Assembly (NCBI GenBank): GCA_004173235.1
Contig: SEAC01000015.1
Span: 619,729-683,728 of the forward strand
Source: Chitinophagaceae bacterium
GTDB lineage: Bacteria; Bacteroidota; Bacteroidia; Chitinophagales; Chitinophagaceae
Length of the DNA: 64,000 nucleotides
Reading direction: 5' to 3'
Below are positions 25,504 through 34,744 of this stretch, in pieces; the stretch's first letter is position 1; every line of letters begins with the position of its first letter. The translations under genes were made by a program, and so were the position numbers. The notes beneath the pieces were generated by a model. It was not told the origin of the DNA. It saw only the letters and a program-made list of their open reading frames with translations, and ran no database searches.

Positions 25504-28455
25504 TTAGAAGATGTTGTAACCAAAGCTTGCGTAGTACAGGCCGCCAACATAGGGGCTGCCGTAACCAGAGCGGTAGTATTGGTTGCCGATGTTGGTAGCT
25601 CCGATGCGGAATACCGACTTCGTGCTCGGCATACGGTACGACAGCTGCGCGTCAACCGTGTGGTATGCAGGGAGCGTACCGCTTACGAAGGTGCCTTCGT
25701 AGTTGTTCTCGTCCTGCCACTTCCAAACGATGTTGAAACCTACGCCTTTCCAAACGTTGTCGGCACGCAGACCAAGGTTGGTGCGGTACTTCGGAGCGTT
25801 GAAGAAAGTGATGTAGTTGGCGGGAACGTCGCGGAGCTCGTCGGAGAATACGTTGCCGTAGATATAGTACGAGCGGACGATGTTGTATTCAGCCGAAACA
25901 CCCCAGCCAAGTGCATTCACTTCCTGGTCGGTGTTCTGCACATACGACATGGCGCGCGAAGAAGTTCCGCTCGGATCAAGTGCACCGGCGCGGTTGCCAT
26001 TCAGCGATTGCACGATGGCTACGCGCCCAAGGAAATTCTTGTATTGGCTGTAGTAGAAATACGCATCATAAAAGAATCGCTTGCCGGCAACGCCTTTGTA
26101 GCCGATCTCATACGAGGTTACGCTTTCAGGCTTGATGGCAGTGTACTTGTACTCCTGCAGCAGGCCTGGGTTTGCAGCCGTGCGGGCGGCAACCACCGAC
26201 TCCGAAGTGTACGCTGTATCGTACGTAGCGCCGGACTGTTGCGGGCGAAGATTGTAGTAATCCTGGAAAGACTCCAGGCCACCGATCAGCAGGCCGGAAC
26301 CTACGTTCAGGTTGATGTACTGATCCTGGTTGGTAGGGAAGCGATAGGCTGTCTGGTACGACAGGCGGATGTTGTTGTCTTTGAATACCTTGATCACCGC
26401 GGTCACGCGGGGCGTGAAGCGGCCTTCGAAGTTGGTGTGCTTGTCGTAACGGCCAGCTGCGGTCAGTGTAAGCACGTTATTGAACAACGATTTCTTCAGC
26501 TGGAGGTAGCCACCGATTTCGCGGGGCTTCAGCGTGCCAACCGTATCGGCGAAGAGCGTGCCCTGAGAGTTCAGCACGAACTGCTTCCACTGAACACCGG
26601 CCACTACATCAACGAGGTTGGAGAAACCAGCGAGGTTCGAAACGTTCACCTGGCCTTCTGCTGCCCACAGGTCGGAGCGGTCGAGGAACTTCGCGCCGTT
26701 TACCTGTGGATCTTTACCAATGGGAGAACTGGCAACCGCGGCCTTCAGGGCCTCGAAAGCGGGTGTTCCGGGCATCGGCATGCCTACGTCGGCACCGTTG
26801 GGGCCGCTGCGTGCCTGCTGGTGCGATTGATAGTCGGAAGCGCCGGCAAAGCGGCTGAGGGCGTACACCAGCGCATACTGCGTGTACCAGCCCGATGCGC
26901 CACCGCTAGCCTTGAAGCGCTCGTTCATGAGACGTCCAAGAACAGTTGCGTTGTACGAATCACCCGAATTTTCCTGCGTTGTGTAACCGCGTACAAACCA
27001 GTTGGGATGGCGCACTTCGAGTTTGTGCTGGGCCATCTGGAGGTTCTTCAGCGAGTAACGGTCAGCGCCGGTATAAACCGTTGTGCCCGTACCCCAGTAC
27101 GTATTGAAGGAAGCTTCGATGCGCGGGGTGATCTTGTAGAACAATCCTGCTGTTCCTTTGAAGTTGATCGTGTTGTAGTCAACGAGGTCACGCTCGTTGT
27201 ATCCCGTGCGCGAAATGTTCTGGTTCGCGATGTTACCGTTGCGGTTGGCAAGGTACAGCGGAATGAACTGGCCAAGCGTGGGACGAAGCGCCGCAGGAAC
27301 ACCCGCGAGGAATGCGCTCAAATTGGTGTTGTTCGGCGTGGGGAACAGCGAGAGGTACTGTGCCGCGATGTTGTTCGGGTCTACCGTACCACCGGTAGCG
27401 CCGAGCACACCTGCACGCAGACCGCCTTCTACCTGCTGGCCTACGAGGCGCAGATTGGCTGAAGTTTCGTCGCCGTAAACGTTCACGCCGTCATAGTTCG
27501 GATCGGAGATGCGGTTGCCGCCAACCACCTTGCTCACCACGCTCGTGCGCTGCACGTTGTCGTAGTCGTAAGCCTGCCAGTCGTTGGCCTTGATGAATTG
27601 CGCGGAGATCTTGAAGCCGAACTTCTCGTTCCATGCTTTACCATAGCGCGCCGACCAATCATAGTAAGGCGACGGCTTCTGGTAGCGGTCCTGCAGGTGC
27701 ATTACACCCTGCTTGATCTGGAAGCTAAGGCCCTGGAATTTGAAGGGGTTCTTCGTATTCACGAGGAGCGTTCCGTTCATGCCGCCCGAACCATAAAGGG
27801 CCGAGGAAGCGCCGGAAAGCATCTCCATGTTGTCGATGTCGAGGTCGGATGGGCCGATGATGTTGCCTACCGAGAAGTTCAGGCCGGGAGCCTGGTTGTC
27901 CATACCGTCGATCAGCTGGTTGAAACGCGTGTTGCCGCTCGATACGAATCCGCGGGTGGTCACCGTGCGGAACGTGAGCGAAGCAGTGTGCATATCAACG
28001 CCCTTGAGGTTGTTGATCGCCTCGTAGTAGCTCGGGGCGGGCACGTTGCGAAGCGTGATGCTTCCGAGCTTTTCGATGGTGACAGGCGTTTCGAGGATGC
28101 GCTCCGGTGTGCGGGTGGCCGAAACAACGACCTCTGTGCCCATCACGGATGCAGGCGTAAGGTCGATGTCGAGCGCCTGGGAAGCACTGGATACGGTGAT
28201 CTCGCGGCTTTCAAAACCTACCGAGCTCACAATAAGCGTTACGGGAAGCTTGGAAACGGTAAGGCGGAAATTTCCGTTGTCATCGGTGTAGGCACCCTGG
28301 GAACCACCTTTTACAGTAATTGAAACAGCGGGTACGTTTTCTCTGGAACTGTTGCTCTTTACCTTTCCGCTGAGCGTCACGTTCTGCGCCATCACGGAGA
28401 GCGAGAACATACTGGCCACGAGGAAAGCGGACGAGTAGCGCAAGCTTTTTCTCAT
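25504..28455 (-). CDS. TonB-dependent receptor with carboxypeptidase-like N-terminal domain
   Basis: The 983-residue receptor has a signal peptide (RKSLRYSSAFLVASMFSLSVMAQ) and a carboxypeptidase-regulatory-like domain at about residues 24-105 (VTLSGKVKSNSSRENVPAVSITVKG). A plug follows at about 125-235 (ILETPVTIEKLGSITLRNVPAPSYYEAI, DIDNMEMLSGASSALYGSGGMNGTLLV), then a long barrel ending in an aromatic residue (FGYNIF). It is SusC-like in domain order, but no SusD follows. ATG 28455 starts the signal peptide; an in-frame ATG at 28485 would add MLVPKLNLSF. A minus-strand promoter (TATTTTTC near 28550) is possible. The ligand is unknown. Confidence 0.9.
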   Translation of the reverse strand: MRKSLRYSSAFLVASMFSLSVMAQNVTLSGKVKSNSSRENVPAVSITVKGGSQGAYTDDNGNFRLTVSKLPVTLIVSSVGFESREITVSSASQALDIDLTPASVMGTEVVVSATRTPERILETPVTIEKLGSITLRNVPAPSYYEAINNLKGVDMHTASLTFRTVTTRGFVSSGNTRFNQLIDGMDNQAPGLNFSVGNIIGPSDLDIDNMEMLSGASSALYGSGGMNGTLLVNTKNPFKFQGLSFQIKQGVMHLQDRYQKPSPYYDWSARYGKAWNEKFGFKISAQFIKANDWQAYDYDNVQRTSVVSKVVGGNRISDPNYDGVNVYGDETSANLRLVGQQVEGGLRAGVLGATGGTVDPNNIAAQYLSLFPTPNNTNLSAFLAGVPAALRPTLGQFIPLYLANRNGNIANQNISRTGYNERDLVDYNTINFKGTAGLFYKITPRIEASFNTYWGTGTTVYTGADRYSLKNLQMAQHKLEVRHPNWFVRGYTTQENSGDSYNATVLGRLMNERFKASGGASGWYTQYALVYALSRFAGASDYQSHQQARSGPNGADVGMPMPGTPAFEALKAAVASSPIGKDPQVNGAKFLDRSDLWAAEGQVNVSNLAGFSNLVDVVAGVQWKQFVLNSQGTLFADTVGTLKPREIGGYLQLKKSLFNNVLTLTAAGRYDKHTNFEGRFTPRVTAVIKVFKDNNIRLSYQTAYRFPTNQDQYINLNVGSGLLIGGLESFQDYYNLRPQQSGATYDTAYTSESVVAARTAANPGLLQEYKYTAIKPESVTSYEIGYKGVAGKRFFYDAYFYYSQYKNFLGRVAIVQSLNGNRAGALDPSGTSSRAMSYVQNTDQEVNALGWGVSAEYNIVRSYYIYGNVFSDELRDVPANYITFFNAPKYRTNLGLRADNVWKGVGFNIVWKWQDENNYEGTFVSGTLPAYHTVDAQLSYRMPSTKSVFRIGATNIGNQYYRSGYGSPYVGGLYYASFGYNIF

Positions 28456-28657
28456 AAATGATAAGTTTAGTTTTGGAACCAACATTTGTTGTTTCTCCTG
28501 GCCTGGGGAGTTCCAACGGAACCCTTTGAGCCACACAGTTTTCGGGCGGAAAAATACACCGTTCGACCAAAGTGTTAAAATTTTTATTTCCACGCACTGT
28601 CCTTGATGGTGTAAATGTTCCGCTACGCATGTATTGCGCAGGAAGTATTTTCGGGCT

Positions 28658-29575
28658 ATGGCTCCCTATACGTTCAACCGGCAGACCGATTTCTACCGCG
28701 GGAAGGTGCGCGATGTATATTATATAGGTAGCGATCGCATTGTGATGATCGCATCCGATCGCATCTCCGCTTTCGATGTCATCCTCCCCCGCCCTATTCC
28801 GGGCAAAGGGCAGGTTCTCAACCAGTTGGCGGCATTTATGCTCGACGCCACTAAAGACGTTTGCCCCAACTGGCTTCTGTCTACACCGGCTCCGAATGCC
28901 GCTTACGGTTACCGTTGCACGCCTTTCAAAATTGAAGTGGTGGTGCGAGGCAACCTGTGCGGGCATGCTTGGCGCACCTACCAAAGTGGCGGACGTGTGC
29001 TATGCGGGGCCCTCATGCCCGATGGTTTGAAGGAAAATGAATTTTTTCCTGGGCCCATCATCACCCCTTCCACCAAGGCCGACGAAGGGCACGACGAAGA
29101 TATTTCCGAAGCGGAACTCCTCCGCCAGGGGCTGGCGACACCAGAGCAATGGGCCAAAATCCGGACCTATGCATTGGCACTGTTTGCAAAAGGCAACGAG
29201 CTGGCACGTGCGCAGGGCCTCATCCTTGCCGACACCAAATACGAGTTCGGCCTTTTTGACGGCCGCATCACGTTGATGGACGAGATCCACACGCCCGATT
29301 CATCCCGCTATTTTCATGCGGAGGGTTTTGAAGGCCGGCAGCAGCGCGGCGAACGTCAAAAGCAACTGAGCAAGGAATTCGTACGCGAGTGGCTGATTCA
29401 AAATGAGTTCATGGGTAAGGAAGGCCAGGTGGTTCCAGAGATGACCGATGAATGGGTGCGGGAGATCAGCCAGCGGTATATTGAACTGTACGAAAAAGTA
29501 ACCGGTCAGTCTTTCAGCCTGGAACCCTTGCCTGATGCCGATACTTTCGCGCGTATCGAGAGATACATCAAATAG
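28658..29575 (+). CDS. purC: Phosphoribosylaminoimidazole-succinocarboxamide synthase
   Basis: PurC joins CAIR and aspartate, using ATP, in purine synthesis. The 305-residue protein is of the longer, yeast Ade1-like form common in Bacteroidota. Motifs include YRGKVRDVYYIGSDRIVMIASDRISAFD, IVVRGNLCGHAWRTY-like sequence (EVVVRGNLCGHAWRTY), TPSTKADEGHDEDIS, and LIDEIHTPDSSRYF-like sequence (LMDEIHTPDSSRYF). The ATG at 28658 starts MAPYTFNRQTDFYRGK; an earlier ATG 24 bases upstream has no support. It diverges from the receptor gene. The 3' end lies eight bases from the convergent hmuV stop. Confidence 0.95.
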   Translation: MAPYTFNRQTDFYRGKVRDVYYIGSDRIVMIASDRISAFDVILPRPIPGKGQVLNQLAAFMLDATKDVCPNWLLSTPAPNAAYGYRCTPFKIEVVVRGNLCGHAWRTYQSGGRVLCGALMPDGLKENEFFPGPIITPSTKADEGHDEDISEAELLRQGLATPEQWAKIRTYALALFAKGNELARAQGLILADTKYEFGLFDGRITLMDEIHTPDSSRYFHAEGFEGRQQRGERQKQLSKEFVREWLIQNEFMGKEGQVVPEMTDEWVREISQRYIELYEKVTGQSFSLEPLPDADTFARIERYIK

Positions 29576-29583
29576 AGGCTTGT

Positions 29584-30366
29584 CTACTTGACCGATGTAA
29601 ACACCGCGAAGGGCTGCCCGTCATCCAGCCGCAGTATCCGGGCTTCGATTCCCAAAACATCCTGCAGCATATGGCCGGTCAACAGCGCGGGATCACCGAG
29701 ATCGTGCGCAATGGTTCCTTCTTTCATCAGGAGCAGCCGGTCGGCATAACGAAGCGCCAGGTTCACATCATGCAACACTGCTATCACCGTATTTCCACGG
29801 TCGGCAAGCTGGCGGGCAATGCGCAACAAATGATGCTGAAACCGGACGTCGAGGTGCGATACCGGTTCGTCGAGGAAAAGGATTTTGTCGCTGGCATCGG
29901 CGCCACCCAGCTGCGCAAGCACGCGGGCCATCTGCACTTTTTGTGCTTCACCACCCGAAAGCGTACCATACTCGCGGTCGCTGAAAGCCTCCATATCGAG
30001 GGCAGAAAGGCAATTTGTCAACAAGTGCTCCTCTTCATCGCTCGCCACACTTCCCGCGTGCGGATACCGCCCAAGCGCTACCACCTCGCGCACGGAAATG
30101 GGAAACTGTAACGCATAATGCTGCGACAGCACAGCACGTCGCCGCGCGCGCTCCAACGCTGAAAACCCGGAGAGCGGAACGTCGTCTACCAACACCGCGC
30201 CAGTGCCCGGTTTCAACTCACCGGCGAGTAGCTGGAGGATGGTGGTCTTGCCCGCTCCATTAGGACCCATCAGCACGTGAAAGCGGCCGCCCTCGAAAGA
30301 CAGATTTGTGCGCGCAAGCAGTTCTTTGTTCCCAACCTTATAGGAGATATCGCGGGCCTCAAGCAT
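29584..30366 (-). CDS. hmuV: Heme/iron ABC transporter ATP-binding protein
   Basis: This 260-residue ATPase has Walker A GPNGAGKTT, the Q-loop LSQHYAL, signature LSGGEAQKVQMARVLAQL and Walker B ILFLDEPVSHLD. The order and the interval match HmuV/FecE-type ATPases, which power heme, siderophore or B12 import. The ATG at 30366 starts MLEARDISYKVGNKELL and overlaps the permease gene by eight bases. It is the last gene of a five-gene minus-strand operon. Heme is favoured by similarity of the binding protein to HmuT; other iron chelates remain possible. Confidence 0.88.
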   Translation of the reverse strand: MLEARDISYKVGNKELLARTNLSFEGGRFHVLMGPNGAGKTTILQLLAGELKPGTGAVLVDDVPLSGFSALERARRRAVLSQHYALQFPISVREVVALGRYPHAGSVASDEEEHLLTNCLSALDMEAFSDREYGTLSGGEAQKVQMARVLAQLGGADASDKILFLDEPVSHLDVRFQHHLLRIARQLADRGNTVIAVLHDVNLALRYADRLLLMKEGTIAHDLGDPALLTGHMLQDVLGIEARILRLDDGQPFAVFTSVK

Positions 30367-31423
30367 AAAAACCTCCTTTTTGCCCTCCGCGTGCCCGGGC
30401 AAGCAAGTACAGGAACAGCGGCGCGCCTATGAAAGCCGTAACGATACCGATCGGCATTTCGGCGGGAGCAATGAGCACGCGGCAAACCATATCGGTTGCC
30501 AGCAGCACAGAGCCACCAAGCAGCGCAGAACCTGCAATAAGATACCGGTTGTCGGAGCCTCGCAGCAGCCTCAGCACATGCGGCACGATCAATCCTACAA
30601 AGCCGATGATCCCGACCATGCTGGTGGCCACCGCAACAAGCAATGCATTGACCAGCATCACCGAAAATTTCAGGCGCTCGGTGCGCACGCCCAGGTAGCG
30701 CGCTTCGTCATCACCCAGCTGCAGCGCATTGAGCGGTCGTGCCAGGCGGAGGGCAAGGAGGAACCCTGTTATCGTAGAAATACTGACGATGCCGACCATC
30801 TTCCAGCTGGCTACGGACAGCGTGCCGAGGCTCCAGAAGGTAATGGAACGGGCCTGCGGATCGCGGGCGATGTAGGCGAGAAAGCCTGTTCCTCCATTCG
30901 CAAGCGCATTCACTGCAACGCCCGCAAGGATCATCACCGATACGTTGACACGCCGCAGCGATGCGGAAAAATAATATACCAGGAGCGTCGCCGCCATGCC
31001 GCCTGCAAATGCGCAGACGGGAGCAAGCAGGGAACCCAGCCAATGGAGCCCGCTGAAGAAAGTGTTCTGACCCAACACGATCAGTAAGGCCGCACCCAGG
31101 GCCGAACCTGCCGACGTTCCTACCAGTCCGGGTTCTACAATGGGGTTTCGAAAGAGCGATTGCATCAGCGCCCCGGAAACGGAAAGGGAAGCGCCCACGA
31201 GAATGCACAACAGGCTTCGCGGCAGGCGTATCTCCCAAAAGAGCGCTTCGTGCAAAGCGTTTACACTGCCACCGTCCCACAGGCGATGCCGCACCAGTTC
31301 GGGGAGCTCGCTGAAGGAGATGGAAACTGCACCCACACCCAGCGACCATGCGAACAGCGCCAGCAGCACGAAAAGCAGCACACCGTAGAAATACGGTAGT
31401 GGAAGAGCACGCAGACTTTTCAT
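30359..31423 (-). CDS. hmuU: Heme/iron ABC transporter permease (FecCD family)
   Basis: The 354-residue protein has about ten hydrophobic segments and FecCD motifs: LPRSLLCILVGASLSVSGALMQSLFRNPIVEPGLVGTSAGSALGAAL, then GIIGFVGLIVPHVLRLLRGSDNRYLI and PAEMPIGIVTAFIGAPLFLYLL. It forms the inner-membrane channel for chelated iron or heme. Its start codon shares a base with the hmuT stop, and its end overlaps hmuV, so the three are translationally coupled. Confidence 0.92.
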   Translation of the reverse strand: MKSLRALPLPYFYGVLLFVLLALFAWSLGVGAVSISFSELPELVRHRLWDGGSVNALHEALFWEIRLPRSLLCILVGASLSVSGALMQSLFRNPIVEPGLVGTSAGSALGAALLIVLGQNTFFSGLHWLGSLLAPVCAFAGGMAATLLVYYFSASLRRVNVSVMILAGVAVNALANGGTGFLAYIARDPQARSITFWSLGTLSVASWKMVGIVSISTITGFLLALRLARPLNALQLGDDEARYLGVRTERLKFSVMLVNALLVAVATSMVGIIGFVGLIVPHVLRLLRGSDNRYLIAGSALLGGSVLLATDMVCRVLIAPAEMPIGIVTAFIGAPLFLYLLARARGGQKGGFYA

Positions 31424-32277
31424 CAGCGATGAATGATTTCGGCGAGCTTCTGAATGTTCTTGCCGCTGCGTGGGCCAAAGTAAATAAGGTCGTGTTCCTC
31501 CACGCGATAGATGCGGCCTGACTTTGCCGCGGGTGTGAGCGCCAGCCCGGGAAGCTCCAGCAGTTTTTCCTTGCTTCCACCCAGCCGGTCGAATCCGAAG
31601 TCGGTAGCGAGGATCACATCGGGCTGCAGCTTCACGATCACTTCCGGACTGAGGTTTCGGAAGCCGCTGGTATCGGCTGCCTGCTCCCCTCCCGCCAGCT
31701 CAATCATCCTGCGCGCCGCGCCGCGCGTTCCGATCACAAAATATTGGTTGCGCTGCTGCCCGAAATGGATCACCAGCACGCGCGGCTTCGACGGATACCT
31801 CGCCACTTGCGTAGCAGCTGCTTCCAGGTCGGCATCCAGCACCTTGTTCAGACTGTCCGCGACGCGCTCCTGCCCTAGTTCTTTTGCCAGTAGCGACAAA
31901 ACGATCTTCGCACTATCGATGCCGTTTCCGGCCGGGTAAATTTTTACCGGGATGCTCAACGTAGCCAGTTGCGCGCTCACTTCGGCCGGCGCAATGTCGC
32001 CCTGATGCACCACCAGCGTCGGTTCAAGCGCAGCGATTCCTTCGGCACTGAGATGACGGTGATAGCCCACTGTTGTCTTCGTTTTCGCCGCTTCGGGATA
32101 GGTGCTGCTCAGGTCAACCCCCACGATCTTGTCGCCCTGGTTGAGGGCAAACAGGAACTCGGTGAGCTGCTTCGATACGCACACGATGCGTGCGCCACCT
32201 TGCTTGCCGCTCTTGCCTTCAAAGCGACCACAGCTGCAGAGTGCCGACAGCAATAAGAGAATGGATAGTTTCTTCAT
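31423..32277 (-). CDS. hmuT: Heme-binding lipoprotein, HmuT-like
   Basis: The 284-residue protein starts with a lipoprotein signal peptide (LSILLLLSALCSCGRF), with a lipobox-like LCSC or SALC. The periplasmic-binding fold of type III shows RIVCVSKQLTEFLFALNQGDKIVGVDLSSTYPEAA and VGYHRHLSAEGIAALEPTLVV, which matches HmuT (YxRxLSAEG). The Tyr and His of GYHRHLSAEG are plausible heme contacts, by family knowledge. ATG 32277 is used because it begins the signal peptide. A hairpin with a T run separates it from the receptor gene upstream. Confidence 0.87.
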   Translation of the reverse strand: MKKLSILLLLSALCSCGRFEGKSGKQGGARIVCVSKQLTEFLFALNQGDKIVGVDLSSTYPEAAKTKTTVGYHRHLSAEGIAALEPTLVVHQGDIAPAEVSAQLATLSIPVKIYPAGNGIDSAKIVLSLLAKELGQERVADSLNKVLDADLEAAATQVARYPSKPRVLVIHFGQQRNQYFVIGTRGAARRMIELAGGEQAADTSGFRNLSPEVIVKLQPDVILATDFGFDRLGGSKEKLLELPGLALTPAAKSGRIYRVEEHDLIYFGPRSGKNIQKLAEIIHR

Positions 32278-32285
32278 AATTGAAA

Positions 32286-32313
32286 AAGCGGCAGCCCGCC
32301 GGGGAGCTGCCGC
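32286..32313 (-). terminator. Hairpin between receptor gene and hmuT (terminator or attenuator)
   Basis: On the minus strand a nine-base AGCGGCAGC/GCTGCCGCT stem with a ten-base loop is followed by TTTTTC. It sits between the TonB receptor stop and the hmuT start. It can partly end transcription, so that receptor mRNA exceeds transporter mRNA. Confidence 0.75.
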
Positions 32314-32321
32314 TGCTGAAG

Positions 32322-34730
32322 TTAGAAATTGTATTTGAGCGAAATATTGCCAAACCACTGGGCATCCAGCGCGTTAGGCACGTATGCATCGGGCAATTGG
32401 TTGATGAAGACCATCATGTAGTTCTTCACACCCGTGAGGTTGCTTCCTGCAACGGACGCATCCAAATCGAAGTGCTTGCCAAATGCCCGGCGGAAGCCGA
32501 CTTTGGCATTGAGCAGGCCAAACGAATGTGCCTTCAGCGTCTCCACGTTGTCGGATGTGAGGAAGATCGCATCGCGGTAGCTGTAATACGCGTTCGCATA
32601 CAGCCCGGCGACGGTGGAAACATCAACCCCGATGTTGAAAACCACGGGCGGAAGTCCGGCCACCTGCTTGCCGCTCCAATCAATAAGGCTGTCTTTATTG
32701 TTGTTGGGCGGCTGTCGGAAGCGGTGGAACTGGTAGTTCCTGTAGTGCGCGTCGATCCAGGTAATGTTGGCAAACGGAGCCACTTGCGTAAAGAATCCTT
32801 TGCCTCCCTGCAGGAGGTTCAACCGCAGCGCCGCTTCAACGCCATCCTGCACCTGAGAACCACCGTTGGTAACATAACTATACGACGTGGCACCAGTGGG
32901 GCCCTGCACGGTGTTTACGGTCATCTTATCGCTGATCTGCGAATGGAAGTACGTGAGTTCATAGTGCAGCCTGCCGGCGGTTCCTTTCGTACCCACTTCA
33001 ATCTGCTGGCCCTTCTCGGGTTGCAGGTTGGGGTTCACCTCGCCTGTGCCCGGCGCTCCCGATATATAAGGAATATAGAAGTACCCGCTTACCGGTGCTT
33101 TATACCCAACACTGTACGAGGCAAACACGGAATATTTCCCTGCGAACACTTTGTTCACTGCCAGGTGTGGGCTGCAGAGACCATCGTAATTCTTGCGGAA
33201 AACATCTGCCGCCCGGTTGGTCGGACGGTTATTTGCAGCTACGAAAAAACGGTCGTTCAACTCGATCAGTTGCTGGCTCCATCCAATGCCCGCCGTGAAG
33301 GAGAGATCACTGGGCAGCGTAAGTGTCCACTCAGTGAAGAGCGAAGTATTGCCCGTCTTCGTCACCACATTGCTGCGGATGGCACCCACGCGGTTGTAGC
33401 CCGCAACATTCGCACTGTCGGCAATCATCGGGTAGCCGATCAACTGCGCGCGCTGGTTGAGCGACTCCACGCCCGTGATGCCGGTCAGCGTTGACTTCTT
33501 ACCCACCTGGAAGCGCGTAGTGAACGTAGAGCGCAGTCCGTAGTTCACGGGAACCTTGTCGGTCCAGCCGCCGGCCGAACTTGCATCGTTCATCACTCCG
33601 CTGCCGAACAAGGTTGTGGTGTTGGAGATGCTGTTGTTGAACTGGTATGTGTGCGTCAATCCAAGCCTTGCGCTTAGCAGGTGCGAATGTGCATCGTTCT
33701 TGATGTACGCCGGGTTTCCGGAAAAATTGAGCGTATCGTATTGTCCCACCGTCAGCTCACCGGCACGTTGATCGTAGCTGTTGCTGAAGCCGGCATATAC
33801 GCTGATGGCTTGCTTGTCGTTGGGCGTGAAATCGCCTACGAAATTCACGAAGTCTTTGCGCGATGCGTTGTGCGGCATAAAGCCCTTCGACTCCTGGTGC
33901 CCATAGTTGAGCAGGATCGCAGAACGCTGTCCTCCAACCTGCAGTGTGCTCGTGTAGCGCTCGAGCCCGTTGCTGCCGATCATTATCTGTTGGCCGAACG
34001 AACGCTTGCCGGCCTCGGGGCGCACGGTCCGCAGGTTCACTGCGCCTGCGATGGCAAGCCCGTACAGCGAGCCTGCCGGGCCTTTCACCACTTCCACGTT
34101 GCCGATCGAGCCGAAGTCGATGTCGTCGAGCACCGTAATGTTCTCGGCATCGGTAAGTGGTATTCCGTTCAGGTAAACTTTCACCCCCTGGATGTCGAAG
34201 TTGGACGACGGGCCGTTGGATCCGCGAACTCCATTGCCATAGCCGCGGATATTGATGGTTTGGCCGGACGACACCGCGCGGCGATACATCTGCACACCGG
34301 GTACGTTCGCGTTGATGGCATCATCGAGGAAGAGGCCCGTGCTTCGCTGCAGCTGCTGCGGGTTGAGCTTGCTGATGGAAGACGGCTGGTACAGGATATT
34401 CTTGCTTTGCGCAGAGGTGGCGCTGATCTCCACTTCTTCCAGCAGGGAAGCGTTGGAGGTCATGGCTATCTGCTGCATACCATCACAACGGGCGTTGAAC
34501 GAAATGCTGTTGTAGCCAACGAAAGTGATGCTGAGTTGATTGCGATCGAGGCAGGTGAATGTGAAATTGCCTTGGGCATCACTCACCAGCTTCTGGCCAT
34601 TGATAGTGATGTTGGCGCCGGCAAGTGGCTGTTTCGTTTCCGCGTCGAACACGTGGCCCTGCGCGGTCTTTTGTGCATAAGAAATAGTGGCACAGGCCAT
34701 CAGGCCCGCACTGAAAAGCAGATGCTTCAT
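32322..34730 (-). CDS. TonB-dependent receptor, heme/iron uptake operon
   Basis: The 802-residue receptor starts with a signal peptide (KHLLFSAGLMACATISYAQK) and a carboxypeptidase-regulatory-like domain at about residues 22-95 (GHVFDAETKQPLAGANITINGQKL). The plug follows (GLFLDDAINANVPGVQMYRRAV, INIRGYGNGVRGSNG, GSIGNVEVVKGPAGSLYGLAIAGAVNLRT), then the barrel to ISLKYNF. Its position before hmuTUV makes heme or ferric siderophore the likely ligand. ATG 34730 begins the signal peptide; upstream in-frame sequence is non-signal and overlaps the previous gene. Confidence 0.9.
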   Translation of the reverse strand: MKHLLFSAGLMACATISYAQKTAQGHVFDAETKQPLAGANITINGQKLVSDAQGNFTFTCLDRNQLSITFVGYNSISFNARCDGMQQIAMTSNASLLEEVEISATSAQSKNILYQPSSISKLNPQQLQRSTGLFLDDAINANVPGVQMYRRAVSSGQTINIRGYGNGVRGSNGPSSNFDIQGVKVYLNGIPLTDAENITVLDDIDFGSIGNVEVVKGPAGSLYGLAIAGAVNLRTVRPEAGKRSFGQQIMIGSNGLERYTSTLQVGGQRSAILLNYGHQESKGFMPHNASRKDFVNFVGDFTPNDKQAISVYAGFSNSYDQRAGELTVGQYDTLNFSGNPAYIKNDAHSHLLSARLGLTHTYQFNNSISNTTTLFGSGVMNDASSAGGWTDKVPVNYGLRSTFTTRFQVGKKSTLTGITGVESLNQRAQLIGYPMIADSANVAGYNRVGAIRSNVVTKTGNTSLFTEWTLTLPSDLSFTAGIGWSQQLIELNDRFFVAANNRPTNRAADVFRKNYDGLCSPHLAVNKVFAGKYSVFASYSVGYKAPVSGYFYIPYISGAPGTGEVNPNLQPEKGQQIEVGTKGTAGRLHYELTYFHSQISDKMTVNTVQGPTGATSYSYVTNGGSQVQDGVEAALRLNLLQGGKGFFTQVAPFANITWIDAHYRNYQFHRFRQPPNNNKDSLIDWSGKQVAGLPPVVFNIGVDVSTVAGLYANAYYSYRDAIFLTSDNVETLKAHSFGLLNAKVGFRRAFGKHFDLDASVAGSNLTGVKNYMMVFINQLPDAYVPNALDAQWFGNISLKYNF

Positions 34731-34744
34731 ACAGTAATTTGTTT

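Noticed and set aside
25471..27462. A 663-codon plus-strand frame opposite the large TonB receptor
   Set aside because: It is a GC-rich shadow of the receptor gene; no motif is visible in its translation.
25504..28455. A complete SusC/SusD glycan-uptake locus
   Set aside because: The receptor is SusC-like in domain order, but no SusD lipoprotein or glycoside hydrolase is adjacent.
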